NCBI GenBank assembly: GCA_038501195.1
Contig: JBBPUQ010000007.1
Location: 2,953,501-3,017,500 of the forward strand
DNA: 64,000 bases
Origin: Nemania diffusa
Lineage: Eukaryota > Ascomycota > Sordariomycetes > Xylariales > Xylariaceae
Reading direction: 5' to 3'
The notes beneath the pieces were generated by a model. The model made no database searches. It saw only the letters and a program-made list of their open reading frames with translations, and was not told the DNA's origin. The translations under genes were made by a program, and so were the position numbers. Position 1 is the first letter of the stretch, and every line of letters starts with the position of its first letter. Of the stretch, positions 24,474-37,262 are shown piece by piece.

Positions 24474-26193
24474 CATACCCAGCGCCAATTTACGATTTCG
24501 CGGATCGTTCCGGATAGGCGAGAAATGGAATCTAAACTCAAGAAAAATTACATCCAGGGAACGATTTTGTTTATGCTAGAATGCTCATGAATTTCGCAGA
24601 AAAGCCTGGGTTGAACCTCGGTTTGTATTGGAATATCCAGAAGAGGGGATTTGTGACGTCAGCACAGGCTAAATGCGCCTTCGCTGCGTGGACGGCACTT
24701 GCAAGAGGTGCTTGGAGGAATTTGACTAGGGTGGCAACGACAAAGTCTGGAAAACATCGAAAAGCATCGTGTCTACGATCTGTGTCTGCGATAAAAAATT
24801 AGTAGGAACTTACATTCTCTGACCTTGCTACTCTATAAGGTTTTCTCAATGAGGGGTTAGTATAAGTCTTCCCACGAGCTTTCCCTGGGGCATATAGAAA
24901 GTTTAGTGAACACAGGTCTAAAGAATACGTGAAAATGATGTAAAATTTATCTATATGTTCTAACTAGACTGTTCATCGTTAACTTTCTGATCGGTCTACT
25001 CCGGAGTTTCAAACAAATTATTATTAGCTCAACGGAAGAAGAAGCCGTGCTAGCTGAATATATCCCATATGCCGATACTTGGGGAAATTTATGAGCAATG
25101 TGAAGACGTGGAATTGTTGAAGGTAAGACAGCCACGGGAGCTTCCTAGAGTGCGGAGTAAGTTTCCAACTTTAATAAGCGAGCCAGCGCCCTGGCACAGG
25201 AACTTAACCTTAACTAGAAGCTCTATTATAGATTTTCGCAACGTCGAGGGCGAAGAAGAAGCTCATCGCACTTCTCGTGTCATGAATTTCAGACCATCTG
25301 GGACCCATCATTCCCGAGCTTAGGAATCAGCACAAATAACAGCAACCTACAACACATTGTTAGCTCACTTGTTGTAATAGCAGAGCTGTCTATGCTCCAT
25401 GTGAAGTGTAGCTATCGTGCTCTATAGCTTATAGAAATAGGATATTGGGGTATATAAGTTTCATTGCAAATAGCAATAAGTTATAGTAACTAAATAAATC
25501 CGTGTTACTGGTTGCTATGGCAGGTAGTTATAGCCATCGGAATTAGCGCCACATGCGAATTACGACGAGACACCTAGATCCTACCCCCAAGGCAAAAGGC
25601 ATCGATACCCCTTTAGATATCAGTTTATTGCCGGATTCGACATAATCCCAGCTCTCTGTGAAGTCAGCCTGCCGTCAGTGTTTCGTTGTCTTGCCGGCCG
25701 AGATTCGGCCGGCGAGTGGAAGCACACTCATCGATAAGAGTTGCTATCGTTGTCTTGGTAATCATATTATATGTAGGACTTAGAGGTGGCCTTTAGTCAT
25801 TGGCCCTTGATCTTCAAGTCTTCAACTTGACGATGATTACAGGCCAATGTACTGGAAGAATCATGCGTCACCTGCATACCCGTCTTGTGCATTCCGCTGC
25901 CGACTATGGTGAACGCGTATTCAAGCTTACCAACGAAGCATATGTATCCAAGCTAACTAGCATGCTCTTCAATGTACGAATATAATATAATGATGTAAAC
26001 ACACCATAAGGCATCCCCCTTGCGCCGAGGCATCCGGATGAAGTAGAATTGGACATGTCAACACCGACGCAACTTCCCAACTGCTTAGTTTTTAATAATC
26101 GTATGTTAAATTTGATCTCCCTTCTCTAAAAACCTTCCCAAACTAGGGTTAAAAGCATCTTTTCTAATTAAACTTCGTATCCATCCTTTTTTA
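24474..26193. other. Intergenic up to the first hAT element
   Basis: No supported gene. Open frames at 25069-25323 and 25800-25985 have no recognisable domain and no splice partners. Base composition drifts toward A+T in the last 150 bases. An inverted GGCCGAGATTCGGCC palindrome lies at about 25696-25710. Confidence 0.45.
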
Positions 26194-26201
26194 TCTTAAG
26201 C

Positions 26202-29200
26202 CAGCGCTCCTTACAGGTAAAACAATACTTTGACTGCTTGATAAATAATTTAACTAACTAAAGTATAAATAAAAGGTTTGAATTTATTTACAAGCAAATC
26301 AAATATTTTTTATTTTATTTGTATTTGTTAATTATTTCTAAATAATTTCTTTTTTTTTTGATTTTTTTTTTGTTATTTTTTTAATAAAAAAAAAACTATT
26401 TAAAAAGTATATTTTATAATACTTTTTTATTTAAATAGCAGTTTGTTTTAAAATCTATATTAACTAATTAATAAAAACTTTTTTTTATTTAATAAATCTA
26501 TATATTTATTTATTTACTTAATTAATATTAATTTAATTATAACTTTTTAAATTAATTACTTTTTTTTTTGTTATAAATTATTTTTAAGTTTTAATTTTTA
26601 ATTATTTATAATTTTATATATTTTATATATAATATTAAATTATTATTAGATTTATATTTAATATAATTAAAACTATTTAATAATATTATTTTTGTAATAG
26701 CGCTGCTTTTTTTTTTAATATTATAACTAAAAATATATTAAATTTTTTTAGCTAGTACTTTTTTTAACATTTTTTTGCTTTTTTTTATTTTTTTTTATTT
26801 TTAATATTATATATATTATAATTTAAATTATAAAAACATTATTTTTAAATTTAGCTTTTTTTTAGTTTAATAATTATTTATTTTTATATAAGTTTTTTTA
26901 TAAAGTTGATTTTAATTAATAAAAAACTTCTTTTTTTTTAAACTTTTTTTTTATTTTTATAATTATATTTTTGCTTTTTTTATTAATAATATTATTTATT
27001 TTTTAATTTATATTAAAATAATTAATATATTTAAAACTAATATATTTTTAATTATTTATTTATATTTATTTTATAAACTTTTATTAAATTATTAATTTAA
27101 TTAATTTGTTTTAATTAATACTATTTATTATTATTTTTTATTATTTATTTATTTTTATTATTTTTATTATTTTTATTTTTATATTTTTGTTTTTATTATT
27201 ATAAATATTATAGTTATTATTAAAAAAATAAAATATTTTAAATCAATATATTTTTTATTTTATAAAAATATATTTTTTAAAATATTTTTATTTTTAGCTT
27301 TAATTTTTTAATAAATCTACTTTTTATTTTTTTTATTATATTTAATTAAATAATATATTAATAACAATATTATTATATAGCTTTTAATAGTATTTTTTTA
27401 AAATATAATATATTATTATTTTCAAATAAATATTATTTTTTTATATATATATACTAAAGCTAAAAATTTATTTAATAATAAAATAATTTATAAATTAAAA
27501 TATAATATAATAATTTTTTTAAAATTTAAAACTTTTAAATGCTTTTTATAAAGTAGTTTATTTATAAATAAATTGCTATTTTAATTTTTAATATATTAAA
27601 TAATTTAATTTAGTATATTTTTTTTTAAATTTAAATCTTTAATAAAAATTATATATTTTATATTTAGCTTTTTTTTTAAATAAATTTAAATATTTTAAAC
27701 TACAGTATATATTTTATATTAGTTATTTTTAACAACTTTAACATTTTAACTAAAAACAAAAAAATATAACTTTATTACTATTATAAAAATAAACAATATA
27801 TTAAAATATTAAATATAAAAATTATAAATTTAATTAAATATTATTTTTATTTAAAATATAATATTAATATTAATTTTTAATTTTAATTATTATTTATTAC
27901 TATTATTATTTTTTAATAATTTTAAGCTATAGCTAATTTATATATTATAAAATTAATTATTTAATAAAAATAACTATTAATTTATTTTTATATTTTATTT
28001 AATATATTATTTAATTTATTTTAATATTAAAAATTTAAGTTTATAATTAAATTTTTAAACTTTTAATTAGTTTTAATTTTAATAATAAATTAATTTATTA
28101 TTATTTAATAAATTAAAATTATTTTTAAATTAATTTTTAAAGTTATTATAACTAAAATTACTATTATTAAGTTTAAAATTTATATTTTTTTTAATTTATA
28201 AAAATTACTTTTTAAAAAAAATATTATTAGTATTATTAGCTACTATATTAATTAAAATTAAAAGTTATATATAAAGTTTTTAAATTTTTAATATATTATT
28301 AGTTTATATTTTATTAAAAATATTAAATTATATATTTATAAAGTTATTAAATAATTTAATTTATAATTTAAATTAAAATTTTTTATTTTAAATAATATTA
28401 ATATAAACAATAAAACTTTAATAGTTTTTTTATAATATTTTTTGTTTAAATTTAATAATTTTAAATATTTATTTAAAAACAAAGTTAATAATAAATCTTT
28501 TAAATTTTTTGTTTTAACATTAATTAAAAAAAATTACTTTATTAATATATAAATTAAAGCTACTTTTTAATGCTATAATATTTTTTACAATAAAATTAAA
28601 AGTAATAATATTAATAAAATACTTTATAAAAAAAATATTAATAAATTTATTAATAACAAAAATAATATTATTTTTAAAAACTTTAATATATTTAAATTAG
28701 TTAATATTTTATTTAATAATATAAATATTTTTTATTAAAACTTTATAATAAAAGTTAAAAATAATATTTATTAGAATTTTTTTTAACTAAAATTTATAGC
28801 TTTATTATTTTTAAAAACTTTTTTTTTAAGTTATATATAATATTATATAATAATTTTAATTTTAATAAACATATTTTTATTAATTATATATTTAAAATAA
28901 AAAACTAAAAAATTTATTATAAAATTAATATAATTTTAAACTTTTTTATTTAAATAATATTTTAATATAAAAATAATAAAGTTAGTTTATTTAATATTAT
29001 AGTTTTTTTTAAAAAGTTTAAAAATTATTTATATATTTATTTAGTTTATTTTTATTTTTTTTTTAAAAAAAAAAAAAAGAAAAAAAAGCTTAAAACTTTA
29101 TTTTTATAATTTTAACTATTATTATTTATATAATTTTTTATATTTAATTACTATTTATTTTATTAATAATTTATTTTTATTTAATAAAGCTTAAAATTTA

Positions 29201-30098
29201 TAATAACTTTTTATATTTATAAAAAGTAATACTGTTTTTTTAATTATTAAATTAATATATATATTTTAAATACTATTAATATAAATAAAATTTATATTAA
29301 TTTTTAACAAATATATAAAAAGCTATAAAAATATAAACAGTTGTTTAAAAAAATACTTATTTATTAAATAACTGTTATTTTTTATTTAAATATATAATTA
29401 AAAAATTTTCAAAAAAAAAACTTTATAAAAACTAAAAAGATTTATTAACGAATTAAAATATATTAAAAAAACTAATATATTAATAATATTATATTTAAAA
29501 TTATTATTGCTATTTTATTTATTTTTAAATTTATTTCTAAAAAGTTTATAAATAAAATTTATAATAAATTTAATTGAAATAATAATAAAAAAATTTATAA
29601 AAATAAATTAAACTATTATTTAATTTTTAATAAAATTAATTATTTAAAATTAAATTATAACTTTTTATAATAATAACAAATTAAATAATAATAGTTTTTT
29701 ATATTAAATTAATTTATTATTAATATATTGTTTATATTAATAATATTAATTAAATATAAAAAAATATTTAGTTAATATAAACTTATAATAATTTTATAAT
29801 AACTATTTATTAAAATAAACATTTTAAAAGCTATTTAATATTTATAGTACTAGTTATAAAAAAATTTAAACAGTTTATAAACAACAATTAAAACAAACAA
29901 AAGCTTTAACAAAAGTTTTAATTTTAATTAATTAATACATTTAATATTTTTAATTTATTTGATTTATTTAATCAAATAACTATTTAATTAAAACAACAGA
30001 TTTAATTAAACAAGTTAAATAAGCGCTTTTTGCGATTAATCAAGGCAAATCACGTCAAAAGCCGTTTATTTGACTTGTTTTACCTGTGTGGAGCGCTG
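26202..30098. mobile_element. RIP-mutated full-length hAT transposon (copy A)
   Basis: A 3,897-bp element whose ends are inverted repeats: left CAGCGCTCCTTACAGGTAAA, right reading outward CAGCGCTCCACACAGGTAAA. It is flanked by perfect 8-bp duplications TCTTAAGC (26194-26201 and 30099-30106). Eight-base duplications and ends of the form YAGNG point to the hAT superfamily. The interior is almost entirely A and T with very few C or G, and no open frame survives. Compared with copy C, the first ~170 bases differ by about 21 C-to-T/G-to-A transitions and one transversion, by my count. Any transposase gene is destroyed. Subterminal TTTGACT and CAAATAA repeats remain visible at the right end. Confidence 0.93.
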
Positions 30099-30106
30099 TC
30101 TTAAGC

Positions 30107-31866
30107 AATCTTTCCTTGTACTCTAGTCTTCTAGAGGCTACTCTCCTGGCTCTTTTCAAATGTTCTCCACTTTCTATCATTTTATCTAATCGTAAAGTCT
30201 ATGACCCAATGAGCTAATGATGCCAACCATAGGGAAAGACAATTCTATTTTAGATCGCCGTGAGTGCACTGACTAGATTAGAGAGCAGGCTAAGACTTGG
30301 GATGGGATATCATCTATACAAACGTACCCGGAAATACGAAGGTCGGGTATACTTTTCTCTGCATGTTGGAGTGCGTAGAGTGAACTGGCTACCTAACACT
30401 CTCTGGTACTCTATTATCTGACGAAAAAGGTCTCAATTGAACGAAAAGTATTTTCGAGATTGCCAAGGTGAAGTGTCTAGGTAAGAAGATATAGCCTACC
30501 TAGATATATAGCAACCTTATACCGCAACTATTATATTATAGCTTCTAGCTAGATATATTGAACCCCATTAAATAATTACAAACACCTGTCTTACTTCTGT
30601 ATATATTACACACAGACCCATATTCTATTAAGTTCTGGGTTCTCCATATTATTGAGTCTACATCATTTTAATATCTCATTCAGAAGCTTACTGGTGACTT
30701 CTTGGCTTCGGCAAATATCTCGTCTTGGCCAAATTCTATTAACACTTTTAGGTGTGTTATGAACCTACCTGAAAGGGCGATGGAAAAGCCCTATGGGGCA
30801 GAGTTTAATCTTGTATTCCCACCTTCGACGTCACCGGCATCGGAGATTGGGTAATCTCTCGGCTATGACCAGGGACCCTGGCGGTGATCACTGGTCCAGA
30901 ACCCTGATTGTTTCTCAGCAAGCTACCTTTACAGTCGATGAGAGGCATCATGACTAAGGAGACTTGCATATCACTAAGATGGGGCATTGCGTAGCCCCAC
31001 CCGTGCTGATGGCTGTTTCAAATAGATGTTGATCTCGATGCATATGAGAAAATATAGTAATTTGGTTCGACCGACATAGATGCTAATAGGCAGACTTATA
31101 ATTTATATTGCTAATGTAGACTGCAAAGGATCTGAGTATTGAGAGTCTCTGTGTAACCATACAATTCCCAGTTTTTTTGGAAATAGCTTTCGGTATAATG
31201 GCCGATTGGCTATTATACAACTCGCATACGGCACTTAGGAATCAAACTAGACCGCGTGATTAATCCAAATTGAAGTTGAAGAACATGTACATAGTAAGTC
31301 GACTTACAGATTCACGTCCCATATTTCTGGCTAGGCGATTCACTAGGCAAACCCTAAGCCACACGCATGGTCAACTATAGATACTTGATTCCACATCTTA
31401 TCAAGGTGCATATTCGGCTATTAGCCTCCTAACGTTGATTCATATTTTTCAATTCAAAACAAACCTACTCTACGAAAGCTTAACGTTTTGCCTCCATATC
31501 TTTAACATGCTTGAAAAGGTATTACTAAATCATAGTTGATTAACTTTCATCTGATCAAATTGTCACGACTTCGGCAGGTATTTCTGTATTTTGATAGCTA
31601 TGCGCTCAGTGGAGTTTAATAGAACCTATGAGACGGAGCGTATGCATGAAAGTGGAACACCCGGGCTGTTCCGTACGAGGATAGACGAGCCCTCTTCCAA
31701 ACTTGGCAATTGAAGATTCCCGTGTGGCTTATCTAGATCGACAACGACGGCTCGGTATACTATAGCCCGAAGTCTTAGTCAAAATATTTTGGTACGGAGG
31801 GCACTGTACACTAGAGTACAAAAAACTTGGATGGAAAATTGCAATTCTGTAATTCTATCTCTAGTC
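30107..31866. other. Unique island between two hAT elements
   Basis: About 1.76 kb of normal base composition separates copies A and B. No open frame longer than ~60 codons was found and no splice structure is evident. It may be the remains of older intergenic DNA. Confidence 0.5.
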
Positions 31867-31874
31867 CTCTTGAT

Positions 31875-34800
31875 CAGCGCTCCCCACAATCAAAACAATA
31901 CTTTGACTAATTGGCAAATAACTTGACTAACCAAAACAAAACAAACATATTTGAATTACTTAACAAACAAAATAAAGGTTTTTTATTTTGTTTGTGTTTG
32001 CTAGTTATTTATAAATAATTTTATTTTTTTTATTATTTTTTTTTGTTGATTTTTAGTAAAAAAAAAGCTATTTAAAAAATATAATGCTTTTTTACTTAAA
32101 TAGCAGTCTATTTTAAAACTTATATTAATCAACTAATAAAAACTCTTTTTTATTTAATAAGCTTACTTATTTATTTATTTATTTAGCTAGTACTAACTTA
32201 ATTATAGCTTTTTAAATTAACTATTTTTTTTTTTACTATATAATTTCTATAATTTTCAATTTTTGATTATTTATAACTTTGTATATTTTGTATATAGCTT
32301 TAAAATATTATTAGATTTATATTTAGTATAACTAAAACTATTTAACAATATTATTTTTATAATAGCGCTGCTTTTTTTTTTAATACTGCTACTAAAAGTA
32401 TATTAAATCTTTTTAGCACTTTTTTTAATATTTCTTTGTTTTTTTTTGCTTTTTTTTGCTTTTAATACTATATATATTATAATTTAAACTATAAAAACGT
32501 TATTTTTAAACTTAATTTATTTTTAACTTAATAATTGTTTATTTTTATATAGGTTTTTTTACAAAATCGACTTTAGTTAATAAAAAACTTTTTTTATTTT
32601 AAACTTTTTTATTACTTTTATAATTATATTTCTGCTTTTTTTATTAATAACACTACTAGTTCTACAATTTATATCAAATAATTAATATATTTAAAACTAA
32701 TATATTTTTAGCTATTTATTTATATTTATTTTATAAGCTTTTGCTAAATTATTAATTTAATTAATCTATTTTAATCAATATTATTTATTACTTTTTTTTA
32801 ACTTTTCTACTATTTTTACTATTTTTATTTTTATACTTCTATTTTTACTACTACAAATACTATAGTTATTATTAAAAAAACAAAATATTTTAAATTAGTA
32901 TGTTTTATATTTTATAAAAATATATTTTTTAAAATATTTTTATTTTTAGTTCTAATTTTTTAACAGATTTATTTTTATTTTACTTTTTTTATTGCACTTA
33001 ATTAAATAGCACACTAGCAATAATATTATTACATAGCTTTTAATAATATTTTTTTAAAATATAATATACTATTACTTTCGAATAAATATTGCTTTTTTAT
33101 ATATATATACTAAAGCTAAAAATTTAACTAATAACAAAATAGTTTATAAATTAAAATATAACATAATAACTTCTTTAAAACTTAAAGCTTTTAAAAACTT
33201 TTTATAACAAAGTTTATTTATAAATAAATTACTGCTTTAACTTTTAATATATTAAACAATTTAATTTAGCAAAAACTTTTTTAATTTTAAATCTTTAATA
33301 TAAACTATATATTTTATACTTAGTTTTTTTTTTATACAACTTTAAATATTTTTAACTATAGTGTATATTTTTTATTAGTTATTTTTAACAACTTTAAAAA
33401 ACTAGCTAAAGCAAAAAAAAAATAGTTTTGTTATATTTACAAAAACAAAAGCTATATTAAAATATTAAGCGCTAAAGCTATAAATTTAGTTAAATATTAC
33501 TTTCGTTTAAAATATAATATCGATATAATTTTTTAATTTTAACAACTATTTGCTACTGCTACTGCTTTTATTTTTTAATAACTTTAAGCTATAGCTACTT
33601 TATATACTATAAAATCAACTATTTAATAAAAATAACTGTTAACTTATTTATATATTTTATTTAATATATTATTTAATTTATTTTAACATAAAAAATTTAG
33701 TTCTATTATTAAGTTTTTAAACTTTTAGTTAGTTTTAACTTTAACAACAAGCTAATCTACTATTATTTAATAAATCAAAACTATTTTTAAGCTAGTTTTT
33801 AAAACTATTGTAGCTAAAATTGCTATTACTAAATCTAAAATTCACATTTTTTTTAATTTATAAAAGTTACTTTTTAAAAAAAATATTGTTAATATTATAA
33901 GCTACTATATTAACTAAAACTAAAAGCTATATATAAAGCTTTTAAGCTTTTAATATATTATTAATGTATATATTGCTAAAAACATTAAATTATATATTTA
34001 CAAAATAATCCAACGATTTAACTTATAACTTAAACTAAAGTTTTTCATTTTAAATAACGCTAATATAAACAATAAAACTTTAGCAATCTTTTTATATTAT
34101 TTTTTGTTTAAATTTAACAATTTTAACTACTTAAATAATAACAAAGTTAAAGCTTTAGTTTAACAACATAAAACTTGCTGCTAAAATTACATTGTTAATA
34201 TTATTGCTTATACTATTATTTTTAACAAAGTTAATAATAAATCTTTTAAGTTTATTGCTTTAACAGCAGTTAAAAAAAGTTATTTTATTAATATATAAAT
34301 TAAAACTATTTTTTAACGTTATAATACTTTCTGCAATAAAGTTAAAAACAGTAATATTAATAAAACAGTTTATAAAAAAAATATTAACAAATTTATTAAT
34401 AACAAAAATAATATTACTTCTAAAAACTTTAATATATTTAACTTAATTAACAGTTTTGTTAATAATATAAATACTTTTAAACAAAACTTTATAATTAAAG
34501 TTAAAAATAATACTTATTAAAATTTTTTTTCAACTATAATTTATAGTTTTGTTACTTTTAAAAACTTCTTTTTTAAATTATATATAATATTATATAACAA
34601 CTTTAATTTTAATAAATATATTTTTATAAAATATACATTTAAAACAAAAAACTAGAAAATTTATTATAAAATTAATACTATTTTAAACTTTTTTATTTAA
34701 ACAACGTTTTAGTACAAAAATAATAAAGCTAGTTTATTTGACATTATAACTTTTTTTAAAAACTTTAAAAATTATTTACGTACTTATTTAATTTATTTTT

Positions 34801-35840
34801 ATTTTATTAAAAAAAAAAAAAAAAAAAAACTTAAAACTTTACTTTTGTAATTTTAACTGTTATTATTTATATAACTTTTTATATTTAGCTGCTGCTTATT
34901 TTGCTAGCAACTTATTTTTACTTAATAAAGCTTTAAAGCTATAACTGCTTTTTGTACTTATAAAAAAAAACACTGTTTTATTAATTATTAAATCAATATA
35001 TATACTTTAAATGCTATTAATATAAATAAAATTTACACTAATTTTTAATAAACTTATAAAAAGCTACAGAAATATAAGCAGTTATTTAAAAAAATGCTTG
35101 TTTATTGAGCAGTTATTATTTTTTATTTAAATATATAATTAAAAAACTTTCGAAAAAAAAACCTTATAAAAGCTAAAAAAATCTATTAATAAATTAAAAT
35201 ATACTAAAAAAACTAATATATTAATAATATTATATTTAAAATTACTGTTGCTACTTTATTTACTTTTATATTTACTTTTAAAAAACTTATAAATAAAACT
35301 TATAATAAATTTAATTTAAACAATAATTTAAAACTTTACAAAAATAAATTAAATTACTATTTAATTTTTAATAAAACTAGCTATTTAAAAATAAATTGCA
35401 ACTTTTTATAATAGTAGCAAAATAACTAAAAACAATTTTTTATATTTAGTTAATTTATTATTAATATGCTTTTTATACTAGTAATATTAACTAAATATAA
35501 AAAAATATTTAGCTAATATAAACTTATAATAATTTTACAATAGTTATTTATTAAAACAAATATTTTAAAAACTATTTAGTATTTATAGTACTAGCTATAT
35601 AACAATTTAGACAGCTTATAAACAGCAATCAAAACAAACGAAAATTTTAGCAAAAGTTCTAACTTTAATTAACTAATGTACTTAATATACCCGATTTTAT
35701 TTGATTTATTTGATCAAATAACTATTCAATTAAAACAACAGATTTAATTAAACAAGTCAAATAAGCGCTTTTTGCGATCAATTAAAGCAAAACAAGTCAA
35801 AAGCCGTTTATTTGACTTGTTTTGATTGTGAGGAGCGCTG
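31875..35840. mobile_element. RIP-mutated full-length hAT transposon (copy B)
   Basis: A 3,966-bp element in the same orientation as copy A, flanked by perfect 8-bp duplications CTCTTGAT (31867-31874 and 35841-35848). Left end is CAGCGCTCCCCACAATCAAA; right end is AGGAGCGCTG. The interior follows copy A along its whole length (for example TATAGCGCTGCTTT near 32362, matching 26697), but more C and G remain, especially as GCT, so it has been hit less or differently. No coding frame survives. Confidence 0.93.
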
Positions 35841-36040
35841 CTCTTGATGAGGTACGTCTAGATGTCTCAAAACCCTAATTTGGGCTCTCAATATCGGGTG
35901 TGAGAGACTGCCATAAGAGACACCCTCCAACGCGTATGTATGCACGCTTAGTAATCTATAAATGACGCCTTATCGTGTCCAACCGTAATCCTAATATCCC
36001 AAATTCCACAATCAAAGAACCACCAAATATGGAGGGATAA

Positions 36041-37262
36041 TTAACAGTGCCTCTTGAGACGTGCCATTTCAACTGTTAACCCAGGGCCGAAGCTGCACAT
36101 GACAACATCCTCAGTACCAGGACCCATTGTTCGTAGTTTGTCAAGGACAGCCAGTACTGTTACACTAGCTGTGTTACCCCTCGTGCTGTATACGGCGCTG
36201 GTGGCTCGGAGTTGATGATCAGGGATTCCCACAGACTTTTGTACGCCTTGGATGATAGCTGCACCGCCGGCGTGCAAGGCCCAATCACATTCCTTGGGCG
36301 ATGGGAGATCCTTTTTGCCGAAAAGCCGCTCAAGTGGCCGATGTACAGCTGCTGCAGCATGCTTAGGTAGCGTCCTAGATAGATATACTAGGAACCCCTG
36401 GGACACAGTTGTGACTGACACTTCGTCATAAGTTTCGGCGGCAACATTCTGGCACCAATCGGCGATGGTGAAGAGGCGCGGCATCTTCTCGGTTAGCGCG
36501 AGATCATTGCATAGCACAACAGCTGCCGCGCCATCGCTGAAGAGGGCACCGCCAATCCGAAGCTTGCCAGACTGGTTTGCCGCCTCAAGCTCCGCGCGAA
36601 GATTGATGCTGCTAAGCTCACAGGCTACGACAAGGATGCGTGCTGGCCGGCCGCGAAGTGTAGCGCCATTCGCCATGCTATTGGCTACCCGTAGAGCGGC
36701 CAATCCTCCCGCGCATCCTGAGCCGGCAATAAGTGATCTCTCGGCATCTCCTGAGATCCCGAGTTCCTTGGCTACGAGGTGATCGTAGCCAGGGCATTTG
36801 CAATTCGTTGCCGTCACCGAGACCATATGGGTGATGGCTGAAGCCGCAATCCCGCTTTCACTTAGAGCCCTGCGAGCGGCTCCAGCCGTCAGCGGCGGCG
36901 CATATTTATCAAACGCCTCGTGGACCTGCTCGATAGTTGGAGGAACCGGCCCTCTCCACATGGGGTCGTTCCAGCATTCAAGGACAGCCCGTGTCTTAAC
37001 GCCGGTCTGGGCGTTTACCATGAGAAGCTTTTGAAGCCTAAATAACATGTCAGCTACTTCTTCGATAAGAAGTCCCTAATGAAACATACCACGGAGCATC
37101 AGCTGGGTAGATGCTCTCTGCGTATTCTCGAAGCTGTTCTGCCCCAACAAGAAGTTTAGGCCATTCAGAACCCAAGCCTGTAATGGTGAGACGATCACTG
37201 AACTCCTGCTTCGAGCCATCGGCGTTGTCAATCTCTTCAGTAGAAGACCAGGTGGCACCCAT
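36041..37262 (-). CDS. Type III polyketide synthase (chalcone-synthase-like)
   Basis: Exon 1 is 37262-37090 and exon 2 is 37037-36041; the 52-nt intron has GTATGT, a CTGACA branch and TTTAG. The product is 389 residues, the normal length. The catalytic triad is complete: Cys166 in AGSGCAGGLA, His313 in ALHAGGAA and Asn346 in STRGNTASV, close to positions 164, 303 and 336 of plant chalcone synthase. The C-terminal SFGPGLTVE is the family GFGPG loop with Ser for Gly. A homodimeric cytosolic enzyme of this type extends an acyl-CoA starter with malonyl-CoA and cyclises the chain, giving alkylresorcinols, pyrones or related compounds. The gene appears undamaged although the RIP-destroyed copy B ends 200 bases from its stop codon. 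Starter and product cannot be predicted. Confidence 0.95.

Noticed and set aside
26202..35840. Search for a surviving transposase in the two long hAT copies
   Set aside because: Stops occur in all frames every few codons; nothing readable remains.
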